This document shows, piece by piece, positions 28,197 to 37,473 of a stretch of 64,000 bases of DNA. The stretch comes from Burkholderia contaminans. GTDB taxonomy: Bacteria; Pseudomonadota; Gammaproteobacteria; Burkholderiales; Burkholderiaceae. A model generated the notes under the pieces. It saw only the letters and a list, made by a program, of their open reading frames with translations. It was not told the origin of the DNA and did no database searches. The stretch's first letter is position 1; each line of letters opens with the position of its first letter. The stretch lies in NCBI RefSeq assembly GCF_029633825.1, contig NZ_CP090641.1:2604001-2668000 (forward strand), written 5' to 3'. The position numbers were made by a program, and so were the translations under genes.

Positions 28197-29873
28197 ATGG
28201 CCACCGTGACGCCCCGCGCGACCAATGAAAGCCTGCATCCGACGATCGGCGCTGCCCGGCTGACGCTCGGCAATCGCATCCTGCTCAGCTTCGGCGTGCT
28301 GTTCGTGCTGATGCTGGTGACAGCCGGCGTCTCCTACGAGCGACTGCGCGCGATCAACAGCGAAGCCGTCAGCATCGAGCGCGACTCGCTGCCCGGCGTC
28401 TACCTCGCGTCGTCGCTGCGCGCAGCGGTCAACGAAACGTTCGTCATGCTGCAGCAGGCGACGTTCGTCGAGACCGATCCCGATGCCGTGCAGCGCGATC
28501 TCGCGAAGATCTCGGATGCGACGAAGCAGGTCGAAGCGCTGTCGGTCGACTACCAGGCGTCGATCTTCCGCGACGACGACCGCGCGCGGTTTGCGACGTT
28601 TCGCGGCGCATACGATCGCTACCTGCCGCTGTTGACCGACGCGGTACAGAAGCACCGCGGCTCGCGCGACGAAGCGATCGCCGCCTACGCGAAGGTGTTG
28701 CCGGGGTGGGCCGAGGTCGTGCAGGACGCGAACATCATGGTCCAGGAGAATCGCAAGTTCGCGGACCAGTCCGCGAGGGTGATCCGCGAATCCGTGCAGG
28801 ACACGGAAGTCGTGCTCGTCGGCGCGCTGACGATCATGCTGCTGTCCGCGCTCGGGCTCGGCTACCTGCTGTATCGTTCGGTCACGGTCCCGATGGCGCG
28901 GCTCGTCGAGGTGCACGACGTGATGCGCACCGGCAACCTCACGCGCCGCCTCGACCTGCGCCGCCGCGACGAATTCGGCACGCTCGAGACGGGCTTCAAC
29001 CGGATGGCCGACGAGCTGACCGAGCTCGTCGCCCGTGCGCAGCAATCGTCGCTGCAGGTGACGACGTCGGTGGCCGAGATCGCGGCGACGTCGCGCGAGC
29101 AGCAGGCGACCGCGAACGAAACCGCGGCGACGACAACCGAGATCGGCGCGACCTCGCGCGAGATCTTCGCGACGTCGCGCGACCTGCTGCGCACGATGAA
29201 CGAGGTGGCCGGCGTGGCCGAGCAGTCGGCGACGCTCGCGGGCGTGAGCCAGAGCGGGCTCACGCGGATGGGCGAGACGATGCGCAGCGTGATGGACGCG
29301 GCCGGTTCGGTGAACGCGAAGCTCGCGATCCTCAACGAGAAGGCGCTGAACATCAACCAGGTGGTCGCCACGATCACCAAGGTGGCCGACCAGACCAACC
29401 TGCTGTCGCTGAATGCGGCGATCGAGGCCGAGAAGGCCGGCGAATACGGCCGCGGCTTCGCGGTCGTCGCGACCGAGATCCGCCGCCTCGCCGACCAGAC
29501 GGCGGTGGCGACCTACGACATCGAGCAGACGGTGAAGGAAATCCAGTCGGCGGTGTCGGCGGGCGTGATGGGGATGGACAAGTTCTCCGAGGAAGTGCGC
29601 CGCGGGATGCTCGACGTGCAGCAGGTCGGCGGGCAGTTGTCGCAGATCATCGCCGAGGTGCAGACGCTCGCGCCGCGCTTCCAGATGGTCAACGAAGGGA
29701 TGCAGACGCAGGCGAACGGCGCCGAGCAGATCACGCAGGCGCTGTCGCAGCTGTCGGAGGCCGCGCAGCAGACGGCCGAGTCGCTGCGCCAGTCGTCGCA
29801 GGCGATCGACGACCTGACGCTCGTCGCGAACCAGTTGCGCACCAGCGTGTCGCGCTTCAAGGTCGACGCGTGA
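28197..29873 (+). CDS. wspA: Methyl-accepting chemotaxis protein, WspA-like
   Basis: The protein has 558 residues. TM1 lies at about 24-45 ([18 protein letters not shown]), a helical periplasmic domain of some 150 residues follows, and TM2 lies near 205-225 ([21 protein letters not shown]). A HAMP domain comes next, then a long coiled-coil signalling domain with the tip [20 protein letters not shown]. It should sense surface contact or an envelope signal and control the WspE kinase. The ATG at 28197 is chosen because the earlier in-frame codons lie in a run of T. It opens the array operon; the stop overlaps the GTG start of the CheW gene. Confidence 0.9.
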   Translation: MATVTPRATNESLHPTIGAARLTLGNRILLSFGVLFVLMLVTAGVSYERLRAINSEAVSIERDSLPGVYLASSLRAAVNETFVMLQQATFVETDPDAVQRDLAKISDATKQVEALSVDYQASIFRDDDRARFATFRGAYDRYLPLLTDAVQKHRGSRDEAIAAYAKVLPGWAEVVQDANIMVQENRKFADQSARVIRESVQDTEVVLVGALTIMLLSALGLGYLLYRSVTVPMARLVEVHDVMRTGNLTRRLDLRRRDEFGTLETGFNRMADELTELVARAQQSSLQVTTSVAEIAATSREQQATANETAATTTEIGATSREIFATSRDLLRTMNEVAGVAEQSATLAGVSQSGLTRMGETMRSVMDAAGSVNAKLAILNEKALNINQVVATITKVADQTNLLSLNAAIEAEKAGEYGRGFAVVATEIRRLADQTAVATYDIEQTVKEIQSAVSAGVMGMDKFSEEVRRGMLDVQQVGGQLSQIIAEVQTLAPRFQMVNEGMQTQANGAEQITQALSQLSEAAQQTAESLRQSSQAIDDLTLVANQLRTSVSRFKVDA

Positions 29874-30382
29874 CGCGCGCCGACCCGCAGAACGGCGCCC
29901 ACGCGCTGTTCCTGATGTTCGAGCTCGACGGCGAACGCTATGCGCTCGACGCAGCCGGCATCGACGAGGTGCTGCCGCTCGCGGTCACGAAGGCAGTGCC
30001 CGGTGCACCCGAATGGATCGCCGGGCTGCTGATGCGCGGCGGTCAGCCGGTGCCGGTGATCGACGTGCCGATGCTGGCGCTCGGGCGCCGCGCGCATGCG
30101 CTGCGCTCGACGCGGCTCGTGATGGTCCGCTATCTCGCGGACGAAGCGTGCGGCGAGCGCACGATAGGGCTGATCGTCGAGCGCGCGACGCAGACGATGC
30201 GGATCGACCGCGCGGCGTTCCGGTCGAGCGGCATCTCGACCGCACGCACGCGCTGGCTCGGGCCCGTCGCGAATACGCCCGATGGCGTCGTGCAGCAGGT
30301 ATCGGTGTCCGACCTGGTCGACGACGTCGCGCGCCTGTATCTGTTCGATGGCCTGCCGGGCCACGGGGGAGAGTCCGCATGA
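29870..30382 (+). CDS. wspB: CheW-like coupling protein, WspB-like
   Basis: The protein has about 170 residues with a single CheW domain: [23 protein letters not shown] at the start, [20 protein letters not shown] in the middle. It should couple WspA to the kinase WspE. The start is taken as the GTG overlapping the wspA stop (GTGA at 29870-29873); a downstream ATG near 29914 would shorten it but cut into the first strand of the domain. Its stop overlaps the ATG of the CheR gene. Sequence alone cannot tell which of the two CheW proteins of the cluster does which job. Confidence 0.88.
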   Translation: MTRADPQNGAHALFLMFELDGERYALDAAGIDEVLPLAVTKAVPGAPEWIAGLLMRGGQPVPVIDVPMLALGRRAHALRSTRLVMVRYLADEACGERTIGLIVERATQTMRIDRAAFRSSGISTARTRWLGPVANTPDGVVQQVSVSDLVDDVARLYLFDGLPGHGGESA

Positions 30383-31800
30383 AAGAGTCCGAATCGCGAT
30401 TTCGCGGCTGGCTGCTGCGCGAGACCGGCATCGACCCCGATTCGCTCGGCAACGATTTCCTGACCCGCGCGCTGACGGAACGCGTGCACGCGCTGCAGGC
30501 GGACGGCGAGCGCCTGCTGTCGGCGGCGCGGCCGCCCGTGACGCAGGACGCGCTCGACGCCTACTGGCAGCAGCTCAACGCGTCGGCCGACGAGCGGCGT
30601 GCGCTGATCGAGCTGTTCGTCGTGCCCGAAACCTGGTTCTTCCGCGACCGCGAGGCCTTCGCGACGCTCGCGCGGCTCGCGACGGAGCGGCTCGCCGCGC
30701 TGCCCGGCCGCGTGATCCGCGTGCTGAGCGCGCCGTGCTCGACGGGCGAGGAGCCGTATTCGGCGGCGATGGCGCTGCTCGACGCCGGGCTCGACCCGGC
30801 CAGCTTCACGATCGACGCGATCGACCTCAGCGCGCGCGCGATCGAGCAGGCGCGGCTCGGCTGCTACGGGCGCAATGCGTTCCGCGGCACCGCGACGGAG
30901 TTTCGCGCGCGGTACTTCACGCCGACCCGCGACGGCTGGCTGCTCGACGAGCGCGTGCGCGCATGCGTGCAGTTCAGTCAGGCGAACCTCGTGGAACCGG
31001 CCGTGGATACCGGCATTCGCTACGATTTCGTGTTCTGCCGCAACGTGCTGATCTACTTCGATCGCGACGCGCAGGATCGCGTGATCCGCTCGCTCGACGA
31101 GCGCCTGGCCGACGACGGCACGCTGTTCGTCGGGCCGGCCGAAACGGGCGTCGCGATGCGGCACGGGATGCGCTCGGCGCGCGTGCCGCTGGCGTTCGCG
31201 TTTCATCGCGAGGCCGCCGCCGCGGCGCCCGACGTATTCGCGGCCCGGCAGGCGGCACCGCTGGCGGCGGCAGCGCCGTACCGGCGCGCGGAGCGTTTCA
31301 CGGTTGCACCGCTCGCGGCGACGCGCTCGGTGCTGGCGGTCGCGCCGCCGGCTCGGCTCGACGACACACGCCAGCCGTTCACGGCGCCGCCGCCGCCGGC
31401 CACGCGCGCGGCCGCGCTCGACGCACGGGCCGACCTGCCGGTGACGGCGGCCGAATCGGCCGAAGCGGCCGGGTCGCTCGCACCGGTGGCGGAGCGACCC
31501 GCGCCGACGCTGGAAGAGGCACAGGCGCTGGCGAATGCCGGCGCGTTCGACGAGGCCGAGCGCGTGCTCGCGCAGTTCTCGGCGCGCGTCGGGCCGCATG
31601 CCGATGCGTTCTACCTGAACGGGTTGATCGCGGATGCGCGCGGCCGCGCCGCGGAAGCCGGCGACTTCTACCGGAAGGCGCTGTACCTGCGGCCCACGCA
31701 CCACGAAGCGCTGACCCATCTCGCGACGCTGCTCGACGTCGGCGGCGATCGTGCGGGCGCGCAATGGCTGCTCGAGCGCGCACGGCGCTCGGCCGGCTGA
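30379..31800 (+). CDS. wspC: CheR methyltransferase with C-terminal TPR region, WspC-like
   Basis: The protein has 473 residues. The CheR domain occupies about 1-275: VVPETWFFRDREAF, the SAM motif VLSAPCSTGEEPYSAAMAL, and YDFVFCRNVLIYFD. A Pro/Ala-rich linker of about 100 residues follows. The C-terminal 110 residues form TPR-like helices (AFYLNGLIADARGRAAEAGDFYRKALYLRP), as in WspC. It methylates the WspA signalling domain, opposed by WspF. The ATG at 30379 overlaps the wspB stop (ATGA). Confidence 0.92.
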   Translation: MKESESRFRGWLLRETGIDPDSLGNDFLTRALTERVHALQADGERLLSAARPPVTQDALDAYWQQLNASADERRALIELFVVPETWFFRDREAFATLARLATERLAALPGRVIRVLSAPCSTGEEPYSAAMALLDAGLDPASFTIDAIDLSARAIEQARLGCYGRNAFRGTATEFRARYFTPTRDGWLLDERVRACVQFSQANLVEPAVDTGIRYDFVFCRNVLIYFDRDAQDRVIRSLDERLADDGTLFVGPAETGVAMRHGMRSARVPLAFAFHREAAAAAPDVFAARQAAPLAAAAPYRRAERFTVAPLAATRSVLAVAPPARLDDTRQPFTAPPPPATRAAALDARADLPVTAAESAEAAGSLAPVAERPAPTLEEAQALANAGAFDEAERVLAQFSARVGPHADAFYLNGLIADARGRAAEAGDFYRKALYLRPTHHEALTHLATLLDVGGDRAGAQWLLERARRSAG

Positions 31801-31846
31801 CAAGACCATGGGTTGGGGACCGACACCGTGATGACCAGAGGATTCC

Positions 31847-32563
31847 ATGAACCGCGCCGCCGCTGCCTTTGACGAGACGACGATCGACGTCGACGATTGC
31901 TGGAACCGGATCGGCACGCGCGGCGACCGCACGTGCGAGCGGCTGAACGACTGCCTGCGCTGCCTGAACTGTTCGGTGTATGCATATCACGCGGCGAAGC
32001 TGCTCGAGCGTCCGCTCGACGGCGCCGAGATGGCCGACACCACGCGCCGGATGAGCGCGCCCGGCGCGCCGCACCTGCACGACGCCGACGCCGACGCGCA
32101 CCATGCGGCGCTGGCGTTCCGTGTAGCCGACGAATGGCTCGCGCTGCCGATCGGCGTGCTGCGCGAGATCGCCGGCACGCGCCCGATCCATTCGCTGCCG
32201 CATCGGCGCAATTCAGCCGTGCGCGGCGTGGTCAACATCCGTGGCACGCTGCGCATCGCGATCTCGATCGGCGCGCTGCTCGGCCTCGATGTCGGCAAGG
32301 GCGGCAAGGGCCGCAACGACGGTGACGACGACCGCTTCACGCGGCTGCTGGTGGCGGCGCACCAGGGCGAGCCGGTCGTGTTTCCGGTCGATGAAGTCGA
32401 GGGCGTGCTGCGCTTCGGCGCCTCCGACTGGGTGCCCGTGCCGGCGACGGTCGGGCGCGCGAGCGCCGGCCTGTCGCGCGGCGTGCTGTCGTGGCGCGGC
32501 AAGTCGGTGGGCCTGCTCGACGACGACCGCCTGTTCGACGCAGTCACACGGAGCATGCGATGA
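31847..32563 (+). CDS. wspD: CheW-like coupling protein with N-terminal Cys motif, WspD-like
   Basis: The protein has 238 residues. The CheW domain lies in the C-terminal two thirds (HHAALAFRVADEWLALPIGVLREI, RGVVNIRGTLRIAISIGALL). Before it is a short Cys-rich segment, DDCWNRIGTRGDRTCERLND followed by CLRCLNCSVY, giving a C-x5-C-x2-C-x2-C spacing plus an earlier Cys. This N-terminal extension is typical of WspD-type CheW proteins and could bind a metal; that is an inference. The gene lies 46 bp after wspC, the largest gap within the array genes, and its stop overlaps the wspE start (ATGA). Confidence 0.9.
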   Translation: MNRAAAAFDETTIDVDDCWNRIGTRGDRTCERLNDCLRCLNCSVYAYHAAKLLERPLDGAEMADTTRRMSAPGAPHLHDADADAHHAALAFRVADEWLALPIGVLREIAGTRPIHSLPHRRNSAVRGVVNIRGTLRIAISIGALLGLDVGKGGKGRNDGDDDRFTRLLVAAHQGEPVVFPVDEVEGVLRFGASDWVPVPATVGRASAGLSRGVLSWRGKSVGLLDDDRLFDAVTRSMR

Positions 32564-34869
32564 GCGGCGATGACGACCTGAGCCACCTGTCGCTGCTCGA
32601 GCTGTATCGCGAGGAGACGCGCACGCAGACCCAGGCGCTGTCCGAGCGGCTGCTCGCGCTCGAATCGGGTGAACCCGATTCCGTCGCGCTCGAAGCGTGC
32701 ATGCGCGCCGCGCACTCGCTGAAAGGCGCCGCGCGCATCGTCGGCGTGCCGCTCGGCGTCGACATCGCGGGGCGGATGGAAGAGTGCTTCGTCGCCGCGC
32801 AGGCCGGCACGATCGCGCTGACAGCCACGCACGTCGACGTGCTGCTGGCGGGCGTCGATCTGCTGGTGCGCGTCGGCGATCCGCAAGGGCAGCCCGTCAC
32901 GCAGACGGAGATCGACGTGTTCGCGGCGGCGCTGACCGGCGCAGACGGCGCGCAGACGATGCAGGCGGCGGCCGCGGTCCCGCCGCCGGTGCCGCCGTCG
33001 ATCGTCCCGTATCGGGAGCACGACGGCGCCGCGAACGAACCCGTCGGGGCGAGCGCCGCGGTGCCGCCGCTTGCGGTATCGGGCGGGGTGCCCGATCCGG
33101 CCCAGGCCGGCCGCGTGGCCGGCGCCGGCGCAATGCGCCGCGTGCGTGCGGACACGCTGAATCGGCTGCTGAGCCTGTCCGGCGAATCGCTGGTCGAATC
33201 GCGCTGGCTCAAGCCGTTCGCCGAATCGATGCTGCGCGTGAAGCGCGCCCAGCGCGACGCGGCCCGGTCGCTCGATTTGATGTACGAACAATTCGCCGAC
33301 GATCTCGACGCGGGCATGCTCGCGTCGATGAACGAAGTGCGGCACATGCTCAACGACCTGCAGCGTTCGCTCGCCGAGCGCATGGACGAATTCGACCGCT
33401 TCGAGCGGCGCAGCACGCATATCGCCGAGCAGCTGTACGACGAGGCGCTGCAGTGCCGGATGCGGCCGTTCGGCGACGCGACGCGTGCATACCCGCGCAT
33501 CGTCCGCGATCTCGCGCGCTCGCTCGGCAAGCAGGTGCGCTTCTCGATCGTCGGCGAGGGCACGCAGGTCGACCGCGACATCCTCGACCTGCTCGACGCG
33601 CCGCTCGGCCACCTGCTGCGCAACGCGATCGACCACGGCGTCGATTCGCCGGAGGCGCGGCGAGCGCGCGGCAAGCCGGCCGAGGCGAGCGTGACGCTGG
33701 AGGCGCGCCACAGCGCCGGCTCGCTGCTGGTCAGCGTGATCGACGACGGGCCCGGTGTCGACATGGACGCGCTGCGTGCGGCCGTCGTGCGCCAGCGCCT
33801 GACCGACGACGAGACGGCCGCGCGGCTGTCCGATCCGGAACTGCTCGAATTCCTGCTGCTGCCGGGCTTCTCGATGCGCGATGCGGTGACCGACGTGTCG
33901 GGCCGCGGCGTGGGCCTCGACGCGGTGCAGGAGATGGTGCGCGGCGTGCGCGGCGCGGTGCGGATCTTCAACGAACCGGGCGCGGGCATGCGCTTCGTGC
34001 TGCAGTTGCCGCTCACGCTGTCGGTGATCCGCAGCCTGCTCGTCGAAGTGGGCGGCGAGCCGTACGCGTTTCCGCTCGCGCACGTGCGCCGCACGCTGGA
34101 GCTCGCGCACGACGATATCGACGTGCTCGAAGGGCAGCCGCATTTCCCGTTCGACGGCCGGCGCGCGGGCCTCGTCGCCGCGCACCAGTTGCTCGATGCG
34201 GGCGAGCCCGACGTCGGGCGCACGAGCACGGCGGTCGTGGTCGTCGGCGCGGAGCCGGAGTTGTACGGCGTCGCTGTCGACCGCTTCCTCGGCGAGCGGA
34301 TGCTGGTCGTGCAGCCGCTCGACAGCCGCCTGCACAAGATCCAGAACATCGCGGCCGGCGCGCTGCTCGAGAACGGCGACCCGGTGCTGATCGTCGACGT
34401 CGAGGACCTGATCCGCTCGGTCGACAAGCTCGTGCGCGGCGGGCAGCTCGCGCGGCTCACGCGTGATCCGCAGCTCTCGCTCGCCGACCGGCGCCGCCGC
34501 GTGCTCGTCGTCGACGATTCGCTGACGGTGCGCGAGCTCGAACGCAAGCTGCTGGAAAAGCGCGGCTACGACGTGACGGTCGCGGTCGACGGGATGGAAG
34601 GCTGGAACGCGGTGCGCAGCGATGCGTTCGATCTCGTCGTCACGGACGTCGACATGCCGCGCATGGACGGCATCGAGCTCGTCACGCTGATCAAGGGCGA
34701 TCCGATGCTCAAGCGCCTGCCGGTGATGATCGTGTCGTACAAGGATCGCGACGAGGATCGCCGTCGCGGGCTCGATGCGGGCGCCGACTACTACCTCGCG
34801 AAGAGCAGCTTCCACGACGAGGCGTTGCTCGACGCCGTGCACGACCTGATCGGAGACGCGCGGGGATGA
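32560..34869 (+). CDS. wspE: CheA-receiver hybrid histidine kinase, WspE-like
   Basis: The protein has 769 residues. The order is Hpt domain (His52 in AHSLKGAARIVG), a Pro/Ala-rich linker (about 125-185), dimerisation and HATPase domains (HLLRNAIDHGVDSPEARRA, VSGRGVGLDAVQ), a CheW-like regulatory domain, and a C-terminal receiver from about 648 with Asp696 as phospho-acceptor (VVTDVDMPRMDG). It is the central kinase of the array. Its usual phospho-targets are WspF and the diguanylate cyclase WspR. No WspR gene is in this window, so the target may be the receiver-kinase hybrid at 26940 or a distant protein. Confidence 0.94.
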   Translation: MSGDDDLSHLSLLELYREETRTQTQALSERLLALESGEPDSVALEACMRAAHSLKGAARIVGVPLGVDIAGRMEECFVAAQAGTIALTATHVDVLLAGVDLLVRVGDPQGQPVTQTEIDVFAAALTGADGAQTMQAAAAVPPPVPPSIVPYREHDGAANEPVGASAAVPPLAVSGGVPDPAQAGRVAGAGAMRRVRADTLNRLLSLSGESLVESRWLKPFAESMLRVKRAQRDAARSLDLMYEQFADDLDAGMLASMNEVRHMLNDLQRSLAERMDEFDRFERRSTHIAEQLYDEALQCRMRPFGDATRAYPRIVRDLARSLGKQVRFSIVGEGTQVDRDILDLLDAPLGHLLRNAIDHGVDSPEARRARGKPAEASVTLEARHSAGSLLVSVIDDGPGVDMDALRAAVVRQRLTDDETAARLSDPELLEFLLLPGFSMRDAVTDVSGRGVGLDAVQEMVRGVRGAVRIFNEPGAGMRFVLQLPLTLSVIRSLLVEVGGEPYAFPLAHVRRTLELAHDDIDVLEGQPHFPFDGRRAGLVAAHQLLDAGEPDVGRTSTAVVVVGAEPELYGVAVDRFLGERMLVVQPLDSRLHKIQNIAAGALLENGDPVLIVDVEDLIRSVDKLVRGGQLARLTRDPQLSLADRRRRVLVVDDSLTVRELERKLLEKRGYDVTVAVDGMEGWNAVRSDAFDLVVTDVDMPRMDGIELVTLIKGDPMLKRLPVMIVSYKDRDEDRRRGLDAGADYYLAKSSFHDEALLDAVHDLIGDARG

Positions 34870-35885
34870 ACATCGGCATCGTCAACGACTTGCCGCTGGC
34901 CGTGGAGGCACTGCGCCGCGTGATCGCGCTGCGCACGGACCACCGCGTGCTGTGGGTCGCGACCGACGGCGACGAGGCGGTGGATTTCTGCGTCGCGCAT
35001 CCGCCCGACGTCGTGCTGATGGATCTCGTGATGCCGAAGGTCGACGGCGTGGCCGCGACGCGCCAGATCATGGCGCGCGCGCCGTGCGCGATCCTGATCG
35101 TGACGGCGAGCGTCAGTGCGAATACATCGTCGGTGTACGAGGCGATGGGCGCCGGTGCGCTCGATGCGGTCGACACGCCGACGCTCGCGCTCGGGCTGTC
35201 GACGGATGCGTCGCCGCAGGCGCTGCTCGCGAAGATCGACCAGATCGGCCGGCTGCTCGAAAGCCGCACCGCGGCGCTCGTGCCGCCGGGGCCGGCGCCC
35301 GAGCGCGGCCAGCCGACGCTCGTCGCGATCGGCGCGTCCGCAGGCGGGCCGACCGCGCTGACTGCGCTGTTGCGGGCGCTGCCGGGTGATTTTCCGGCGG
35401 CGATCGTGATCGTCCAGCACGTCGACCAGGCGTTCGCGCTGGGGATGGCCGAGTGGCTCGACGGCTATACGCGGCTGCCGGTGCGCGTCGCGCGGCAGGG
35501 CAGCGTGCCGCAGGCCGGCGAGGTGCTGCTCGCGGCGACCAACGATCACCTGACCCTGTCGCCGCGCGGCGTGCTCGGCTATACGCGGCATCCGGTCGAG
35601 ACGCCGTACCGGCCGTCGATCGACGTGTTCTTCAACAGCGTCGCCGACGGCTGGCAGGGCGAGGCGTTCGGCGTGCTGCTGACGGGCATGGGGCGCGACG
35701 GCGCGCTCGGCCTGAAGGCGATGCGCGCGAAAGGCTGCTACACGATCGCGCAGGACGAGGCGACCAGCGCCGTCTACGGGATGCCGAAGGCGGCCGCGGC
35801 GATCGGCGCGGCGTCGGCGATCCTGCCGCTCGAGCGGATCGCGCCCCAGCTGATCTCGCGCATCACGCGTCCGCTGCGCGACTGA
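34866..35885 (+). CDS. wspF: CheB methylesterase, WspF-like
   Basis: The protein has 339 residues. The N-terminal receiver starts MNIGIVNDLPLAVEALRR, with phospho-acceptor Asp53. The first acidic position is Asn7, with Asp8 retained, as is common in WspF. The C-terminal esterase has the catalytic Ser in AIGASAGGPT, His in IVIVQHVDQAF and Asp in LLTGMGRDGA. It removes methyl groups from WspA and shuts the array down. The ATG overlaps the wspE stop (ATGA). It is the last gene of the cluster, and the next transcription unit is the fluoride riboswitch and CLC gene. Confidence 0.93.
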   Translation: MNIGIVNDLPLAVEALRRVIALRTDHRVLWVATDGDEAVDFCVAHPPDVVLMDLVMPKVDGVAATRQIMARAPCAILIVTASVSANTSSVYEAMGAGALDAVDTPTLALGLSTDASPQALLAKIDQIGRLLESRTAALVPPGPAPERGQPTLVAIGASAGGPTALTALLRALPGDFPAAIVIVQHVDQAFALGMAEWLDGYTRLPVRVARQGSVPQAGEVLLAATNDHLTLSPRGVLGYTRHPVETPYRPSIDVFFNSVADGWQGEAFGVLLTGMGRDGALGLKAMRAKGCYTIAQDEATSAVYGMPKAAAAIGAASAILPLERIAPQLISRITRPLRD

Positions 35886-35923
35886 CGGCGCCCCGGGGCG
35901 CGCGGCGCCGTGCCGTGGCCGCA

Positions 35924-35953
35924 TTGCGGGCGGCGCGGGGCGTCGCGTACAAT
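35924..35953 (+). promoter_or_regulatory. Promoter of the fluoride riboswitch/CLC transcript
   Basis: A near-consensus -10, TACAAT at 35948-35953, is preceded by TTGCGG at 35924-35929 with an 18-base spacer. Transcription would start at about 35960, just in front of the riboswitch aptamer, which supports both calls. Confidence 0.65.
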
Positions 35954-35963
35954 GGCGGCCAGC

Positions 35964-36053
35964 GGAGATGGCATGCCTCCCTGCGGTCGTAGTCGGCGCG
36001 TTGCGCACGGTGCGGCCCTCAACCGCCGGTCAGCCCGGCTGATGATGCCTGCG
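35964..36053 (+). ncRNA. Fluoride riboswitch (crcB motif)
   Basis: The two conserved halves of the crcB motif are present. The 5' half is GGAGATGGCATGCCTCC (35964-35980), with GGAG pairing to CTCC. The 3' half is AACCGCC at 36021-36027, a small stem (GCCGG at 36025-36029 with CCGGC at 36035-36039), and CTGATGATGCCTGC ending at 36052. GGCAT at 35970-35974 can pair with ATGCC at 36045-36049, the expected long-range contact. The linker between the halves is about 40 nt, longer than in the E. coli-type motif I recall. GCCTGCG (36047-36053) can alternatively pair with CGCAGGC (36076-36082), a possible expression switch. It precedes a CLC gene with fluoride-type signatures. Confidence 0.9.
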
Positions 36054-36137
36054 TGTTCCTGGGTCGTCAGGAGGTCGCAGGCCGTCCATGCGGGTTTCTG
36101 CCGCCCAGGTTTTGATGTTCCGTCGAATCTGGAAATC

Positions 36138-37379
36138 ATGTTTTTCACGACTTCTGCCGATCTTCTCGCGACCGTGCGCTATGTATGCCGCTGGCTCGCG
36201 CTCTCGGCCCTGCTCGGCACGCTGGCCGGCACGGCTTCCGCCCTGTTCCTGATCGCGCTCGACTGGGCGACCGGCACGCGCGTCGCGCATCCGTGGCTGC
36301 TGTGGGGGCTGCCGGCCGCCGGTTTCGCGACCGGCTGGATCTACCATCGCTTCGGCCAGTCCGTCGCGCGCGGCAACAACCTGCTGATCGACGAGATTCA
36401 CGACCCGAAGGCGCTCGTGCCGAAACGGATGGCGCCGCTCGTGCTCGTCGCGACCGTCGTCACGCACCTGTTCGGCGGTTCGGCCGGGCGCGAGGGCACC
36501 GCCGTGCAGATGGGCGGCGCGCTCGCCGATCGCGTCACGCACGTGTTCCGTCTCGATCGGGAGCATCGCCGCGTGCTGCTGATGGGCGGCATCGCGGCCG
36601 GTTTCGCATCGGTGTTCGGCACGCCGCTCGCGGGCGCCGTGTTCGGGCTCGAGGTGCTCGCGATCGGGCGTGTGCGGTACGACGCGCTGCTGACCTGCGT
36701 TGCCTCCGCGATCGTCGCGGACGTCGTCTGCCGCGCGTGGGGCGTGCATCACACGGCCTATGCGATTCCGTTCGTGCCGGCCGTGTCGGCGACGGGGCTG
36801 GCCGTGACGGTCGTCGCGGGCATCGCGTTCGGCGTGGTCGGGCGGTTGTTCGCGTTCGCGACGCATGCGCTGACCGCGTGGTTCCGGAAAGTCGTCCGCT
36901 ATGCGCCGCTGCAGCCGGTGCTCGGCGGCCTGCTGGTCGCCGCGGCCGCCACCGCGCTGAACGTGCCGCAGTATCTCGGCCTCGGCATCCCGACGATCCA
37001 GGCCGCGTTTCATGGCCCGCTGCCGCTCTACGATTTCGCGGGCAAGTTCGCGTTCACCGTCGTCACGCTCGCGTCGGGGTTCAAGGGCGGCGAAGTGACG
37101 CCGCTGTTCTACATCGGCGCGACGCTCGGCAACGCGCTCGGCCAGGTGCTGGCGCTGCCGGTGCCCGTGCTCGCGGGGCTGGGGTTCGTCGCGGTGTTCG
37201 CAGGCGCGGCCAATACGCCGATCGCGTCGACGATCATGGCGATCGAACTGTTCGGCGCGGACATCGGCGTGTACGCGATCGTCGCGTGCGTGGTTGCTTA
37301 TCTGTTTTCAGGGCACGCGGGGATCTATCGCGCGCAGCGGGTGGCGGTGGGGAAGGGGGCGCGGGTGGAGGTGGAGTGA
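36138..37379 (+). CDS. CLC-F type fluoride/H+ antiporter (ClC family)
   Basis: The protein has 413 residues with about 10 hydrophobic segments. In the usual ClC signature sites it reads ARGNNLLIDEIH where chloride ClCs have GSGIP, and GGSAGREGTAVQMGG where they have GREGP. The late GGEVTPLFYIGATLG segment is conserved. The GNNL and GREGT variants fit the fluoride-exporting CLC-F clade, as far as I recall. The upstream fluoride riboswitch makes this assignment strong. The ATG at 36138 follows CTGGAAATC and starts just before the first membrane helix; the frame is open further upstream but that part is the riboswitch. It should export fluoride from the cytoplasm. Confidence 0.88.
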   Translation: MFFTTSADLLATVRYVCRWLALSALLGTLAGTASALFLIALDWATGTRVAHPWLLWGLPAAGFATGWIYHRFGQSVARGNNLLIDEIHDPKALVPKRMAPLVLVATVVTHLFGGSAGREGTAVQMGGALADRVTHVFRLDREHRRVLLMGGIAAGFASVFGTPLAGAVFGLEVLAIGRVRYDALLTCVASAIVADVVCRAWGVHHTAYAIPFVPAVSATGLAVTVVAGIAFGVVGRLFAFATHALTAWFRKVVRYAPLQPVLGGLLVAAAATALNVPQYLGLGIPTIQAAFHGPLPLYDFAGKFAFTVVTLASGFKGGEVTPLFYIGATLGNALGQVLALPVPVLAGLGFVAVFAGAANTPIASTIMAIELFGADIGVYAIVACVVAYLFSGHAGIYRAQRVAVGKGARVEVE

Positions 37380-37473
37380 AGTCGGTGTGCGGGGCGGCCG
37401 ACCGGGCGCATCGCGACGGAAGCCGACGCCCGGTAATCCCGAGGATCACCGGGGCAAGTGGCGTCCGTTGCCG

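Noticed and set aside
35910..36137. N-terminal extension of the CLC protein back to 35910
   Set aside because: This segment is the promoter and fluoride riboswitch, and the protein starts naturally at 36138 before its first membrane helix.
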